54,547 nt of DNA, from contig CAAEMZ010000040.1 in assembly GCA_900757195.1 (NCBI GenBank), positions 1 through 54,547 on the forward strand, given 5' to 3'. Shown in pieces: positions 34,406-42,248 of this stretch; positions within the stretch are counted from its first letter, which is position 1; each line of letters opens with the position of its first letter. This stretch comes from Lachnospiraceae bacterium. Its GTDB lineage: Bacteria > Bacillota > Clostridia > Lachnospirales > Lachnospiraceae. The position numbers and the translations under genes were made by a program. A model generated the notes under the pieces. It saw nothing but the letters and a program-made list of their open reading frames with translations. It searched no databases and was not told the DNA's origin.

Positions 34406-34440
34406 ATTCCTTAAAATTTTTTCATACAGGAGGGACTATT

Positions 34441-34779
34441 ATGAAGAAACTCGAAATCATTATCAAGCCTGAGAAACTTGAAAATCTGAAATCCATCCTC
34501 GATGACTGTAAGGCCAGCGGCGTTATGATTTCAAACATCATGGGCTATGGAAACCAGCGGGGGTATACACAGATGTACCGCGGTACAGAATATGCGGTCA
34601 ATCTTCTTCCAAAGGTCAAAGTAGAAACGGTCGTTTCAGAGGAAATTGCCGGGCATATCATCGAAAAAGTCGTTCAGAAGATCACAACAGGAACTTACGG
34701 CGACGGTAAAATTTTTGTTTATGATGTTGCTGATGCGGTTCGTATCCGTACCGGCGAACACGGCGAAGACGCCCTCTAA
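34441..34779 (+). CDS. glnK: PII-type nitrogen regulatory protein
   Basis: 112 residues from the ATG at 34441 (AGGAGG upstream); the frame is open earlier but crosses the terminator hairpin. The T-loop reads GYTQMYRGTEY, with Tyr51 at the usual modification site. LLPKVKVE and TGTYGDGKIFVYDV are the other PII signatures. It senses 2-oxoglutarate and ATP/ADP and, as part of a glnK-amtB pair, should bind and block the ammonium channel. Confidence 0.96.
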   Translation: MKKLEIIIKPEKLENLKSILDDCKASGVMISNIMGYGNQRGYTQMYRGTEYAVNLLPKVKVETVVSEEIAGHIIEKVVQKITTGTYGDGKIFVYDVADAVRIRTGEHGEDAL

Positions 34780-34825
34780 ACCCCGGGACTTACCATGTTG
34801 ATTCAGAAAAAGGAGGCTGCTTATT

Positions 34826-36067
34826 ATGGAATATAACTTATTAGATATTGTATGGACAATGATCGCTGCATGCCTGGTCTACTTTATGCAGGCCGGATTT
34901 GCTATGGTTGAGACCGGTTTTACCCGGGCAAAAAATGCTGGAAACATCGTTATGAAAAACATGATGGACTTCGTTATCGGTTCCATCGCCTTTTTCCTTA
35001 TTGGTTTCGGACTGATGTTCGGTCAGGGCAACGGCGTCATCGGTTTATCCGGTTTCTTCGACCCTTACGGACTTGAATCTTCTCTTCAGGACGGCATCGG
35101 ACTCGCACTTCCTATCGGTGTATTTATGATTTTCCACACCGTATTCTGTGCTACAGCCGCAACTATCGTCTCCGGCGCTATGGCAGAACGTACAAAATTT
35201 GCCGCTTATCTGGCATACAGCGCCTGCATCAGTATTTTCATCTATCCGGTGACCGGTCACTGGATCTGGGGCGGCGGCTGGCTGTCTTCCATCGGATTCC
35301 ATGACTTTGCCGGTTCCACAGCCGTTCATTCCGTTGGCGGCTGGTGTGCATTGATCGGCGCCGCCATTCTTGGACCGCGTATCGGAAAATACCGCGCTGA
35401 CGGCAAACCGAATGCCATTCCGGGACACAATCTCCCATTGGGCGCTCTGGGTACGTTTATTCTCTGGTTCTGCTGGTTCGGTTTCAACTGCGGTTCCACT
35501 ACCGCTGCAACACCGGCCCTCGGAGATATCGCCATGACGACCAATCTGGCCGCTGCTGCCGCAACATTAGTCACCCTCTTCTTCACCTGGTTCCGCTATG
35601 GTAAACCGGATGTTTCCATGACCATGAACGGCGCTCTCGCCGGTCTGGTCGGTGTCACCGCCGGATGCGATATCGTTTCCAACTATGGCGCTCTCGCCAT
35701 CGGTGTCATCTGTGGTTTTGCTGTTGTCCTCGTTGTTGAATTTGTTGACCGGGTACTGAAAATCGACGATCCTGTCGGCGCCACCGGTGTCCACTGGGCC
35801 TGCGGTATGCTCGGAACTGTTTTAACCGGCGTTTTTGTAAAGGGCTCTGTTCTTGAAGCCTACGGCATGAGCCGCATCCAGTTTATCGGCGTACAGATTC
35901 TCGGCGTTGCCGCTGTCGGCGCTTTCACTGCGGTCATGGCCTTCATCATCTTTAAGGTCATCGACAAAACCATCGGACTCCGCGTCACCGAACAGGAAGA
36001 ACTGGACGGTCTGGACGGCCATGAACACGGCTCCAGCGCCTATGCGGATTTCCAGATTAAATTATAA
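34826..36067 (+). CDS. amtB: Ammonium transporter (Amt/MEP/Rh family)
   Basis: 413 residues with about eleven membrane helices. FMQAGFAMVETGFTRAKN, the early Amt motif, and the periplasmic HWIWGGGWL are visible, as are DFAGSTAVHSVGG and the His-containing channel region GVHWACGMLGT. It moves ammonium/ammonia into the cell and is gated by GlnK, encoded 46 bases upstream. A short soluble tail ends the protein. An AAAGGAGG site precedes the ATG. Confidence 0.97.
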   Translation: MEYNLLDIVWTMIAACLVYFMQAGFAMVETGFTRAKNAGNIVMKNMMDFVIGSIAFFLIGFGLMFGQGNGVIGLSGFFDPYGLESSLQDGIGLALPIGVFMIFHTVFCATAATIVSGAMAERTKFAAYLAYSACISIFIYPVTGHWIWGGGWLSSIGFHDFAGSTAVHSVGGWCALIGAAILGPRIGKYRADGKPNAIPGHNLPLGALGTFILWFCWFGFNCGSTTAATPALGDIAMTTNLAAAAATLVTLFFTWFRYGKPDVSMTMNGALAGLVGVTAGCDIVSNYGALAIGVICGFAVVLVVEFVDRVLKIDDPVGATGVHWACGMLGTVLTGVFVKGSVLEAYGMSRIQFIGVQILGVAAVGAFTAVMAFIIFKVIDKTIGLRVTEQEELDGLDGHEHGSSAYADFQIKL

Positions 36068-36072
36068 TTTCA

Positions 36073-36115
36073 AAAAAAGAAAGTCTGCTCCTCCCCCGCA
36101 GACTTTCTTTTTCTT
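36073..36115 (+). terminator. Terminator of glnK-amtB
   Basis: Arms of 14-15 bp (AAAAGAAAGTCTGC and GCAGACTTTCTTTT) around CTCCTCCCCC, followed by more T. A symmetric stem that may also end the convergent lspA-like gene. Confidence 0.85.
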
Positions 36116-36127
36116 TTATCAGTCATT

Positions 36128-36586
36128 TTATTTTCCGTGAATCATCTCACCGACGATCAGCAAAAGGCTTCCGGCAAAAACGGCAAAATCACCTTTATTA
36201 AAAACAATCCGTCGAAACTTTTCAGGTCCCGCATTAAAACGGATATAATCGGTCACCTTTCCATCCTTCATCCGTTCCCAGGCGTTGCTGGCAGCGCCGC
36301 CCAGCATCAGGGAAAGTCCCAGCTTCCGGCAGACATGACCCTTTTCGCTCCTACAGGCGGCAAGGGCCCCCGTAAGGCTGCCGATGCCGAGCATCGTGAT
36401 GCCCCGAAGCATCTCCGGGGCATCATCCATCCATCCGAGCATCGCTCCGCGATTATAAACTCTGGTCAGTATCACTTTATCTCCGATCAGTTTTTTTTCG
36501 CTGTTTTCCCGGACACATGCTTTCACATAACTTTTAAAAAACAAATCTTCACCGCAAATTGCAGCGGCAAGTCCGAACCATACCAT
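36128..36586 (-). CDS. Signal peptidase II (LspA)-like membrane protein
   Basis: 152 residues with about four hydrophobic segments. It keeps LspA motifs in degenerate form: VYNRGAMLG (Asn, Gly-Ala), LGGAASNAWERMKDG, TDYIRF and FNKGDFAVFAG, including the two catalytic-type aspartates (in TDYI and KGDF). The usual D-Q-x-x-K start is changed to EDLFFKSYVK. It may be an atypical lipoprotein signal peptidase or a related protein of other use. ATG 36586 has GGAGG upstream. Confidence 0.7.
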   Translation of the reverse strand: MVWFGLAAAICGEDLFFKSYVKACVRENSEKKLIGDKVILTRVYNRGAMLGWMDDAPEMLRGITMLGIGSLTGALAACRSEKGHVCRKLGLSLMLGGAASNAWERMKDGKVTDYIRFNAGPEKFRRIVFNKGDFAVFAGSLLLIVGEMIHGK

Positions 36587-36622
36587 ATTGACCGCCTCCT
36601 CTGTTCTTATTATAAACAGATT

Positions 36623-37477
36623 TTATAATGTAATTCCCAGGAAATCAATAGCAATTCCGGCAACAACTCCGATTCCGTACAATATCCCTGTAATCCGGAG
36701 ATTTTCCCGGACAGAATCGTTGCTCCGGTAAAGTACGATCAGACCCACGCCGGCGCCGACGAGAAGTCCCGCCATCATCGAACCGAAGCTCATCGCTCCA
36801 TCCAGATATAACTGGGTAATAATGACCGATGCCGCACAGTTCGGTATCAATCCGACGATGCCCGAAATCACCGCTCCGATCACCGGACGGTTTAAAATGA
36901 TCTGGCTCAGACTGTCCTCACCGATCAGCGCGATCACCAGATTTAAAATGAAGGAAATTAAAATAATAAAGAAAAATATCTGTGCCGTATGCACAACCGC
37001 TGATTTTAAAATGCCTTCTTCGCAGTGACAATGGTCATGCTCACACATATGATGGATATCCATCTCCGGTTCCGGCGCTTTCTTCACCGAAGAAAATACC
37101 AGATCGACCAAAAATCCGGCAATCATACCGATGACAAGCTTCATTCCGAGAATCGATAATATCATGCTTACCGGCGCCTTCTGTGAAATCAGCACCGGAA
37201 GCATCTCATCCGATGTGGAAAGAAAAATAGCGATTAATGTTCCCCGGCTTATGACCCGTCCCGCATAAAAACTGGCCGCCGCCGCAGAAAATCCACACTG
37301 GGGAAAGATCCCCGCAATACTTCCGATCAATGGTCCAAACCGTCCCGATGCCTGAACGACATGCCGGGTATGGGCACTCATCTTATGCTCCATATATTCC
37401 ATAATAATGTAGGTAATCAATAAAAAAGGCAACAGACGGATACCGTCTTTCAGTGTATCCAGAATAATATCATACAT
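36623..37477 (-). CDS. Putative ten-TM metal transporter (manganese exporter-like/ArsP_2 family)
   Basis: 284 residues from the ATG at 37477 (GAGGT six bases upstream); earlier ATGs lack a site. Two similar halves each hold a proline-rich helix: IAGIFPQCGFSAAAASFYAG near residue 65 and GLIPNCAASVIITQLYLDG near 225. A His/Cys-rich cytoplasmic loop, HHMCEHDHCHCEE, lies between them and probably binds metal. This matches the family called putative manganese transporter or heavy-metal exporter. The metal is not proven. Confidence 0.82.
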   Translation of the reverse strand: MYDIILDTLKDGIRLLPFLLITYIIMEYMEHKMSAHTRHVVQASGRFGPLIGSIAGIFPQCGFSAAAASFYAGRVISRGTLIAIFLSTSDEMLPVLISQKAPVSMILSILGMKLVIGMIAGFLVDLVFSSVKKAPEPEMDIHHMCEHDHCHCEEGILKSAVVHTAQIFFFIILISFILNLVIALIGEDSLSQIILNRPVIGAVISGIVGLIPNCAASVIITQLYLDGAMSFGSMMAGLLVGAGVGLIVLYRSNDSVRENLRITGILYGIGVVAGIAIDFLGITL

Positions 37478-37517
37478 TGCAAACCTCATTTCAATTCCGT
37501 TCACGTGTAACTTTTTT

Positions 37518-37547
37518 ATATTATCCTATAGATAAAGCCTTTGTCAA
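37518..37547 (-). promoter_or_regulatory. Promoter of the metal transporter gene
   Basis: Minus strand TTGACA (37547-37542) and TAATAT (37523-37518), spacer 18 bases, about 40 bases before the ATG. Confidence 0.6.
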
Positions 37548-37578
37548 GTACGCACTTTCTTTTCATCCGGCAGATTTT

Positions 37579-37713
37579 CTATTTTCTGAAATGCCGTATC
37601 AGCATAACCGCTCCGACTGTGACCGCCACCCATTTCAAAAGCTTTCCAAACCCCGGTCTCCGGATTCTTTCCCTGACAGCATCCAGAATCATATTTTCAC
37701 CGTCCCGATTCAT
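37579..37713 (-). CDS. Possible small membrane protein, 44 residues
   Basis: From ATG 37713: a charged start, MNRDGENMILDAVRERIRRP, then one hydrophobic segment (LLKWVAVTVGAVMLI) and a basic tail. The ribosome site is weak (GTGG). It fits a single-pass small protein but no family is recognised. A longer reading from 37779 is possible. Confidence 0.35.
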   Translation of the reverse strand: MNRDGENMILDAVRERIRRPGFGKLLKWVAVTVGAVMLIRHFRK

Positions 37714-37763
37714 CGTTTTTTCCACGCCCCTTCCTGTCTGTTTGAATCCAGTATATAATTTAA

Positions 37764-37799
37764 GGGAAATGCATGCCATCGCTGTGGCTTACATTTCCC
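37764..37799. repeat. Compound inverted repeat
   Basis: GGGAAATG and CATTTCCC (8 bp) enclose GCCA and TGGC, forming a bulged hairpin of about 12 bp. It lies upstream of the small ORF and downstream of the lipoprotein pair; it could be a weak terminator on the minus strand, where TTAAATTATAT follows. Confidence 0.5.
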
Positions 37800-37810
37800 C
37801 TGAAAAATCT

Positions 37811-37827
37811 TACATTATTGTAATGTA
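37811..37827. repeat. 17-bp near-perfect palindrome
   Basis: TACATTA, spacer TTG, TAATGTA. It lies 18 bases past the stop of the lipoprotein at 37845. On the minus strand GATTTTTC follows after AA, so it may be an AT-rich terminator or a protein-binding site. Confidence 0.45.
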
Positions 37828-37844
37828 TTCATTGTTATGACTGG

Positions 37845-38504
37845 CTATTCCAATGTTGTGAAGGATGCCATGAGCGTTTCCAGCACTTCCGGACTTTCCG
37901 GTACTCCGGTGCCGATCATCTCAACCAGATACCCGTCCTGGGCATAAATCATGTAGGTGTGACGCACAATAACCTTCTGGTAGCTGGAATCCACCTGCAT
38001 ATATTTTACGGGACGGCCTAAAAATTCCCGGTCTGTAATATCCTGAACCACCTGAAATGCCATGCCTTCCATGTTGTCTCCCTGGAGCTGTTCCTTCATA
38101 ATCTCCATATATTCTTCCGGTGATAATTCGGACTTTTCAACAACAACGCCGATGCTTGCTGTGCCATCGGCATTGCCCGCCATCATTTCATAGACGAATG
38201 TATCGTCCCCGGCCGGAAGGACCATCTCTTTTTCCTCTTCGGACAGCAGTGTCACGCCTTCCCCCGGGGTAAATTTCATATTGAGCCATTCGCTCGACCA
38301 TCCGGTTTCTGACGTTACCCCGGCCTCATAACCGGTTTCCGCCGCTTTTTCCTCTGACGTTTCCCCATCACTCTCCCGGACAGTTTCCGCAGATGTCTCC
38401 GATGCCGGCGCCTGTGTCTCCTTCGTTTCCGAAGCAGCGCAGCCCGTAAGTCCTGCAGCCATAAGTGAGACTGCTGTTAAAATCATTAAAATTCTTTTTT
38501 TCAT
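37845..38504 (-). CDS. Lipoprotein, unknown function (paralogue of the next gene)
   Basis: 219 residues. The signal peptide (MKKRILM, hydrophobic core) ends in the lipobox LTGCA (Cys22). A Glu/Ser/Thr-rich linker runs to about residue 65. The mature domain shares ETGW-S-EWLNMKFT-GEG and the MGGNE-like YME/KYLE pattern with the lipoprotein encoded upstream. No enzymatic motif is seen. The two genes lie 34 bases apart in tandem and arose by duplication. Confidence 0.8.
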   Translation of the reverse strand: MKKRILMILTAVSLMAAGLTGCAASETKETQAPASETSAETVRESDGETSEEKAAETGYEAGVTSETGWSSEWLNMKFTPGEGVTLLSEEEKEMVLPAGDDTFVYEMMAGNADGTASIGVVVEKSELSPEEYMEIMKEQLQGDNMEGMAFQVVQDITDREFLGRPVKYMQVDSSYQKVIVRHTYMIYAQDGYLVEMIGTGVPESPEVLETLMASFTTLE

Positions 38505-38538
38505 ACTGATAAATTCTCCGATGCCGGTCTATACGCCG

Positions 38539-39183
38539 CTATTTCAGCGCTTCAAAAGAAGCCAGCATGGCATCCATCGTTGCCACATCATCTGCTGCTC
38601 CGGTAGCAACAACTTCGATCATATAAGCCCCCTGCTTGCGAACATAATATCTCTGTGTCATATTGACACCCTGATAGGAATTATCTGCTTCCAAAATCTT
38701 ATATGCGTTTCCGGCAAGCTCTCCATCCTTAACACCGCCGTCTTTGACCGTGATTTCCATTTCGGAATCCATCGACTTAAGCTGTTCGGTCACCAGTTCA
38801 AGATATTTTTCCGGTTCCATCGGAACTTTTTCTACGATTACCGAAACATTTGGAAGTCCGACTTCCGCCATAGCCATCATCTCATACTGAACGCCTTCAG
38901 CCATCTCTGCATTCGCTACTTCTTCTCCGGCAGCCGTGGCCTGATCCAGTTCTTCCTGTGACAGCATATGAATACCTTCACCTGCGGTAAATTTCATATT
39001 GAGCCATTCGCTCTCCCAACCGGTTTCCGTCACGGTTCCCTGTGCATATTCTTTGACAGCTTCGGTTTCCGCTGTAGTTTCTGTCGCAGGCGTTGTTTCT
39101 TTTTTCTCAGAACCTCCGCATGCCGTGATTCCTGCAAATGTCAGTGACATTACCATTAAAGTGACTAAAATTCTTTTTTTCAT
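38539..39183 (-). CDS. Lipoprotein, unknown function (paralogue of the previous gene)
   Basis: 214 residues. MKKRILV signal with lipobox ITACG (Cys22), then a Thr/Glu-rich linker. The mature part has ETGWESEWLNMKFTAGEG, LSQEELDQ, and an ending DAMLASFEALK that matches ETLMASFTTLE in the downstream copy. The family is unknown. ATG 39183 has a strong GGAGAAGGAGG site, so this first copy should be well translated. A promoter candidate (TTGCGG-18-TAAAAT) lies in the 39184-39260 gap. Confidence 0.8.
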   Translation of the reverse strand: MKKRILVTLMVMSLTFAGITACGGSEKKETTPATETTAETEAVKEYAQGTVTETGWESEWLNMKFTAGEGIHMLSQEELDQATAAGEEVANAEMAEGVQYEMMAMAEVGLPNVSVIVEKVPMEPEKYLELVTEQLKSMDSEMEITVKDGGVKDGELAGNAYKILEADNSYQGVNMTQRYYVRKQGAYMIEVVATGAADDVATMDAMLASFEALK

Positions 39184-39260
39184 AATAGAGTTCCTCCTTC
39201 TCCAATATACCCCAATTTTAACACAGGCTCCCCCGTTTCCGCAAGTTTATCCGATATTTT

Positions 39261-42248
39261 TCACACGGATCCGCCATTATACTTTCGGTTTAATTCCTCA
39301 ATCTGCCGGGTTATTTCCGGCGGTATCGAAACCATTTCCGGCTTCGGTTTTCCAAGGTAATAGCCCTGAAGATAATCGACACCAAGACGGATGACGGTTT
39401 CCATATCTTCACCGTTCTCAATGCTCTCCGCAACCACCTTGATTTTTCTCTTTTTCGTGTACGCCAGAAGGTTTTTGACGATTTCCTGGCGGTCTTTATC
39501 TTTACTGATGCCCTGGATCAATGCCATATCGATTTTGACATATTTTGGCCGCAGATAAAGAAGGGTTTCCTCGGTGCTGTATCCGCTGCCGTAATCATCC
39601 AGCGCCATTTCAATGCCGTATTTCTGACAGAGATACCGTTTTTGCCGGGCTCTGTCCATATCGATCCGTTCATTTTCCACGATTTCCACGACAATACGGT
39701 CCCTGCAGACCGGATACGCCTCAAACAGCGCATGAAGCGTCTTTTCGGAAATGACCTGATTTGGCACTGAATTCACGAAAAGTTTCGCGTCTCCGAATTT
39801 TTCCGGCTGCAGAGCGCAGAAGTAGAAGGCCTGCTCAAAGGTCAGTTTTTCAATCTCCGCCAGACGGGACTGATTATAGGCCATCCGCATCACATCCGTC
39901 GGTGAAACCAGTTTTTCCGATCTCGGACGCATCAGCGCTTCATAGGCAAAAACCCGGCCATCGGCCACAGAGACGATCGGCTGGAAATAATAATCCACCT
40001 GTTTTTCTTCAATAATCCGGTTCAGTTCCTCATGACCATTCAAAAGCAGGCTGTTCTGATAATAGCTGTTCCGGTTAAATTGTTTATAGTAACCTTTATA
40101 ACTGGTTTTCGTATCATACATGGCAAAATCGGCACACTTAATCAGCCACTCAAAGCTGGTGCCGTCATCCGGATACCAGGCCACACCGCCGGAAGCCCTG
40201 AGGGAAATTTCATCTTCTTCGCCGACGACCAGTTTGGTCCGGTGAAGCTTTTCCCGAATCCGGTCCAGCGCATCCAGAACCGTCGATTTATCCCGGCAGT
40301 TCGGGACGAAGGCCATAAATTCATCTCCGGCCATCCGGCCCACCATGATTCCCGGAAATTCGGTATACAGCCCGCCGAATACCCGGGCCGCCTGCTGAAT
40401 ATATTTATCCCCGACATCATGTCCGTAAGAATCATTGACATATTTAAGGTTATCCAGATCCCACATCACCATGGCGCCCAGTCCAATATTCGTCTTCGCT
40501 TCCATCATGGCGGCCACCTTCTTACGGAAAGCCCGCCGGTTCAAAAGTCCGGTCATCACATCGTAGTCCCGCTCATATTCAATCTGGCGCCGCTCAAGGA
40601 TCTCGTCAGTCTGGTCCATAATAATAATGAATACCTTATTCTGACGCACCATGGACTCGATATGCAGCCATCGTTCTTCGCCGTCAATCGTCAGAGAATA
40701 GCGGACCTCGCCGCTCTCCTCTAAAAGATAGAAGATTCCTGCCGCTTTGAAAATCTCTTCAAAATATTCCCGCCGGATCCGTCCGTTATGATACATCGAT
40801 TCGTCCATGTTCAGCAGAGAAACCACCTTGGATGTGGCAAATATCCACTCCGGATTTTCGGAATATTCCACAGCTCCCAGCGGCAGATTCACTAATTTCA
40901 ACATTCGGGATAGCCGGTAGCCGTTTTCCCGGATGCTCGTATCCATCTCGCAGATGGCTCCGCGCAGTTCGTCAATTTCCCGGATACCGCACGGCAGATT
41001 TTCAAAGATATCCTCGTCCTTCTGTTTCCGGATATCGTAAATCAGTTTTTCCACCGGACGGTTGATCTGATAACTGGCAAATCCGGCAAAGAAACAGCCA
41101 ATCGTCAGAGAAATCACAAATGTCAGCCCCATCAGATTCTTTATCTGAATGGATGACTGAAACAGACTGGCCTCCGGCATCACGCTGACAAAAACCCACC
41201 GGTCGTTTTTAAATGGCGAATTTCTGCGATAGAGCTGCATCGTGTTCACTGTCGCATATAAATCACTGTTTTCAATCCGGTACATATCTTCATAATCCTG
41301 ATAATCGTACAGACAAATCAGGCCGTCCTGGCTCTGGATATTTTCCCGGTAAACACCGGAAGTGAGTATCGGACGGCAGATTCCACCGCCGTCGGATTTT
41401 GCCAGCATATAGGCGCCGTTTCCGCTGACACCAATCTCCCGGGCCGGCATAAAACGCCTCAGGTAGTCCTCAGTAACAGATATACCGATAATCCCGTAAA
41501 CCCGGTGCTGTTCATCCAGCAACGGCATCGTATAGCTCATGACCTTCATATCGCTTTCTTTCCACTGAAAAGCTTCCGTCCAGTAGCCCAAATCCGCTGC
41601 CGTATATTCACTGTGGGTGTTGCCCCATTCGAGCATCTTCTGATAAGATTCAGGAAGCTCCTCCTTATCAAACTGGGACTTCCACAGATAGTCCAGCGTA
41701 ATCCCCTGTTCTCTGGCGATTTTTGAAGAACCGGTTTCCAGAAGTAAATCCTCAACGCCCATATTGACCGACGGGTCCAGATCCCGGACATGAAAACCGC
41801 AGCCGCTGCCAAAGCTGCCGCTGCCATCCGCCCGGTTCAGCAAAAGAAAGGCCTCATTCGTCCCTGTCTGCCGGAGCATATCTACCACCAGAGGCGCCGT
41901 ATCCCGGATAATCGTTTCATTCAGCGCCGTATCATCGGCGATATCCTCCAGTGTTTTTCCAAGACCGGCCACCGTATCGGAAATCTGCTTTCCGATCATG
42001 CGCTCATAACCGGAAATATTGGACCAGCTCTGGATCATCCGTTCTTCCAACTGGCTTTTCCGGTTTTCAGAACTCAGCACCATACTCTCGCTGGAGCTTT
42101 CTTCCAGATACCGGAAACCGCCCTCCATATTCCATACAAAAAAGAACAGAATTCCCTGAAGAAGGGCAATTCCTACCATCCACATAAATAAACGGTTTCT
42201 GATTGAAATTTTTCTTATATTCTTATATTTCCTTCGTTTATTTTCCAC
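39261..42248 (-). CDS. Membrane GGDEF/EAL protein with extracellular sensor domain
   Basis: 995 residues. One membrane helix at about 19-41 and another near 365-395 flank a large outer Cache-like sensor. A HAMP-like linker (INRPVEKLIYDIRKQ) and a PAS-like region follow. The GGDEF domain has DVMTGLLNRRAF and RMAGDEF (AGDEF variant, usually active) near residue 638. The EAL domain has YEALMRP (about 769), DDYGSGYS, KIDMALI and YLQGYYLG, so its metal and catalytic residues look complete. It could make or break cyclic di-GMP. Its first 11 bases overlap the end of a solute-binding lipoprotein gene, hinting at a sensor partnership. Confidence 0.92.
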   Translation of the reverse strand: MENKRRKYKNIRKISIRNRLFMWMVGIALLQGILFFFVWNMEGGFRYLEESSSESMVLSSENRKSQLEERMIQSWSNISGYERMIGKQISDTVAGLGKTLEDIADDTALNETIIRDTAPLVVDMLRQTGTNEAFLLLNRADGSGSFGSGCGFHVRDLDPSVNMGVEDLLLETGSSKIAREQGITLDYLWKSQFDKEELPESYQKMLEWGNTHSEYTAADLGYWTEAFQWKESDMKVMSYTMPLLDEQHRVYGIIGISVTEDYLRRFMPAREIGVSGNGAYMLAKSDGGGICRPILTSGVYRENIQSQDGLICLYDYQDYEDMYRIENSDLYATVNTMQLYRRNSPFKNDRWVFVSVMPEASLFQSSIQIKNLMGLTFVISLTIGCFFAGFASYQINRPVEKLIYDIRKQKDEDIFENLPCGIREIDELRGAICEMDTSIRENGYRLSRMLKLVNLPLGAVEYSENPEWIFATSKVVSLLNMDESMYHNGRIRREYFEEIFKAAGIFYLLEESGEVRYSLTIDGEERWLHIESMVRQNKVFIIIMDQTDEILERRQIEYERDYDVMTGLLNRRAFRKKVAAMMEAKTNIGLGAMVMWDLDNLKYVNDSYGHDVGDKYIQQAARVFGGLYTEFPGIMVGRMAGDEFMAFVPNCRDKSTVLDALDRIREKLHRTKLVVGEEDEISLRASGGVAWYPDDGTSFEWLIKCADFAMYDTKTSYKGYYKQFNRNSYYQNSLLLNGHEELNRIIEEKQVDYYFQPIVSVADGRVFAYEALMRPRSEKLVSPTDVMRMAYNQSRLAEIEKLTFEQAFYFCALQPEKFGDAKLFVNSVPNQVISEKTLHALFEAYPVCRDRIVVEIVENERIDMDRARQKRYLCQKYGIEMALDDYGSGYSTEETLLYLRPKYVKIDMALIQGISKDKDRQEIVKNLLAYTKKRKIKVVAESIENGEDMETVIRLGVDYLQGYYLGKPKPEMVSIPPEITRQIEELNRKYNGGSV

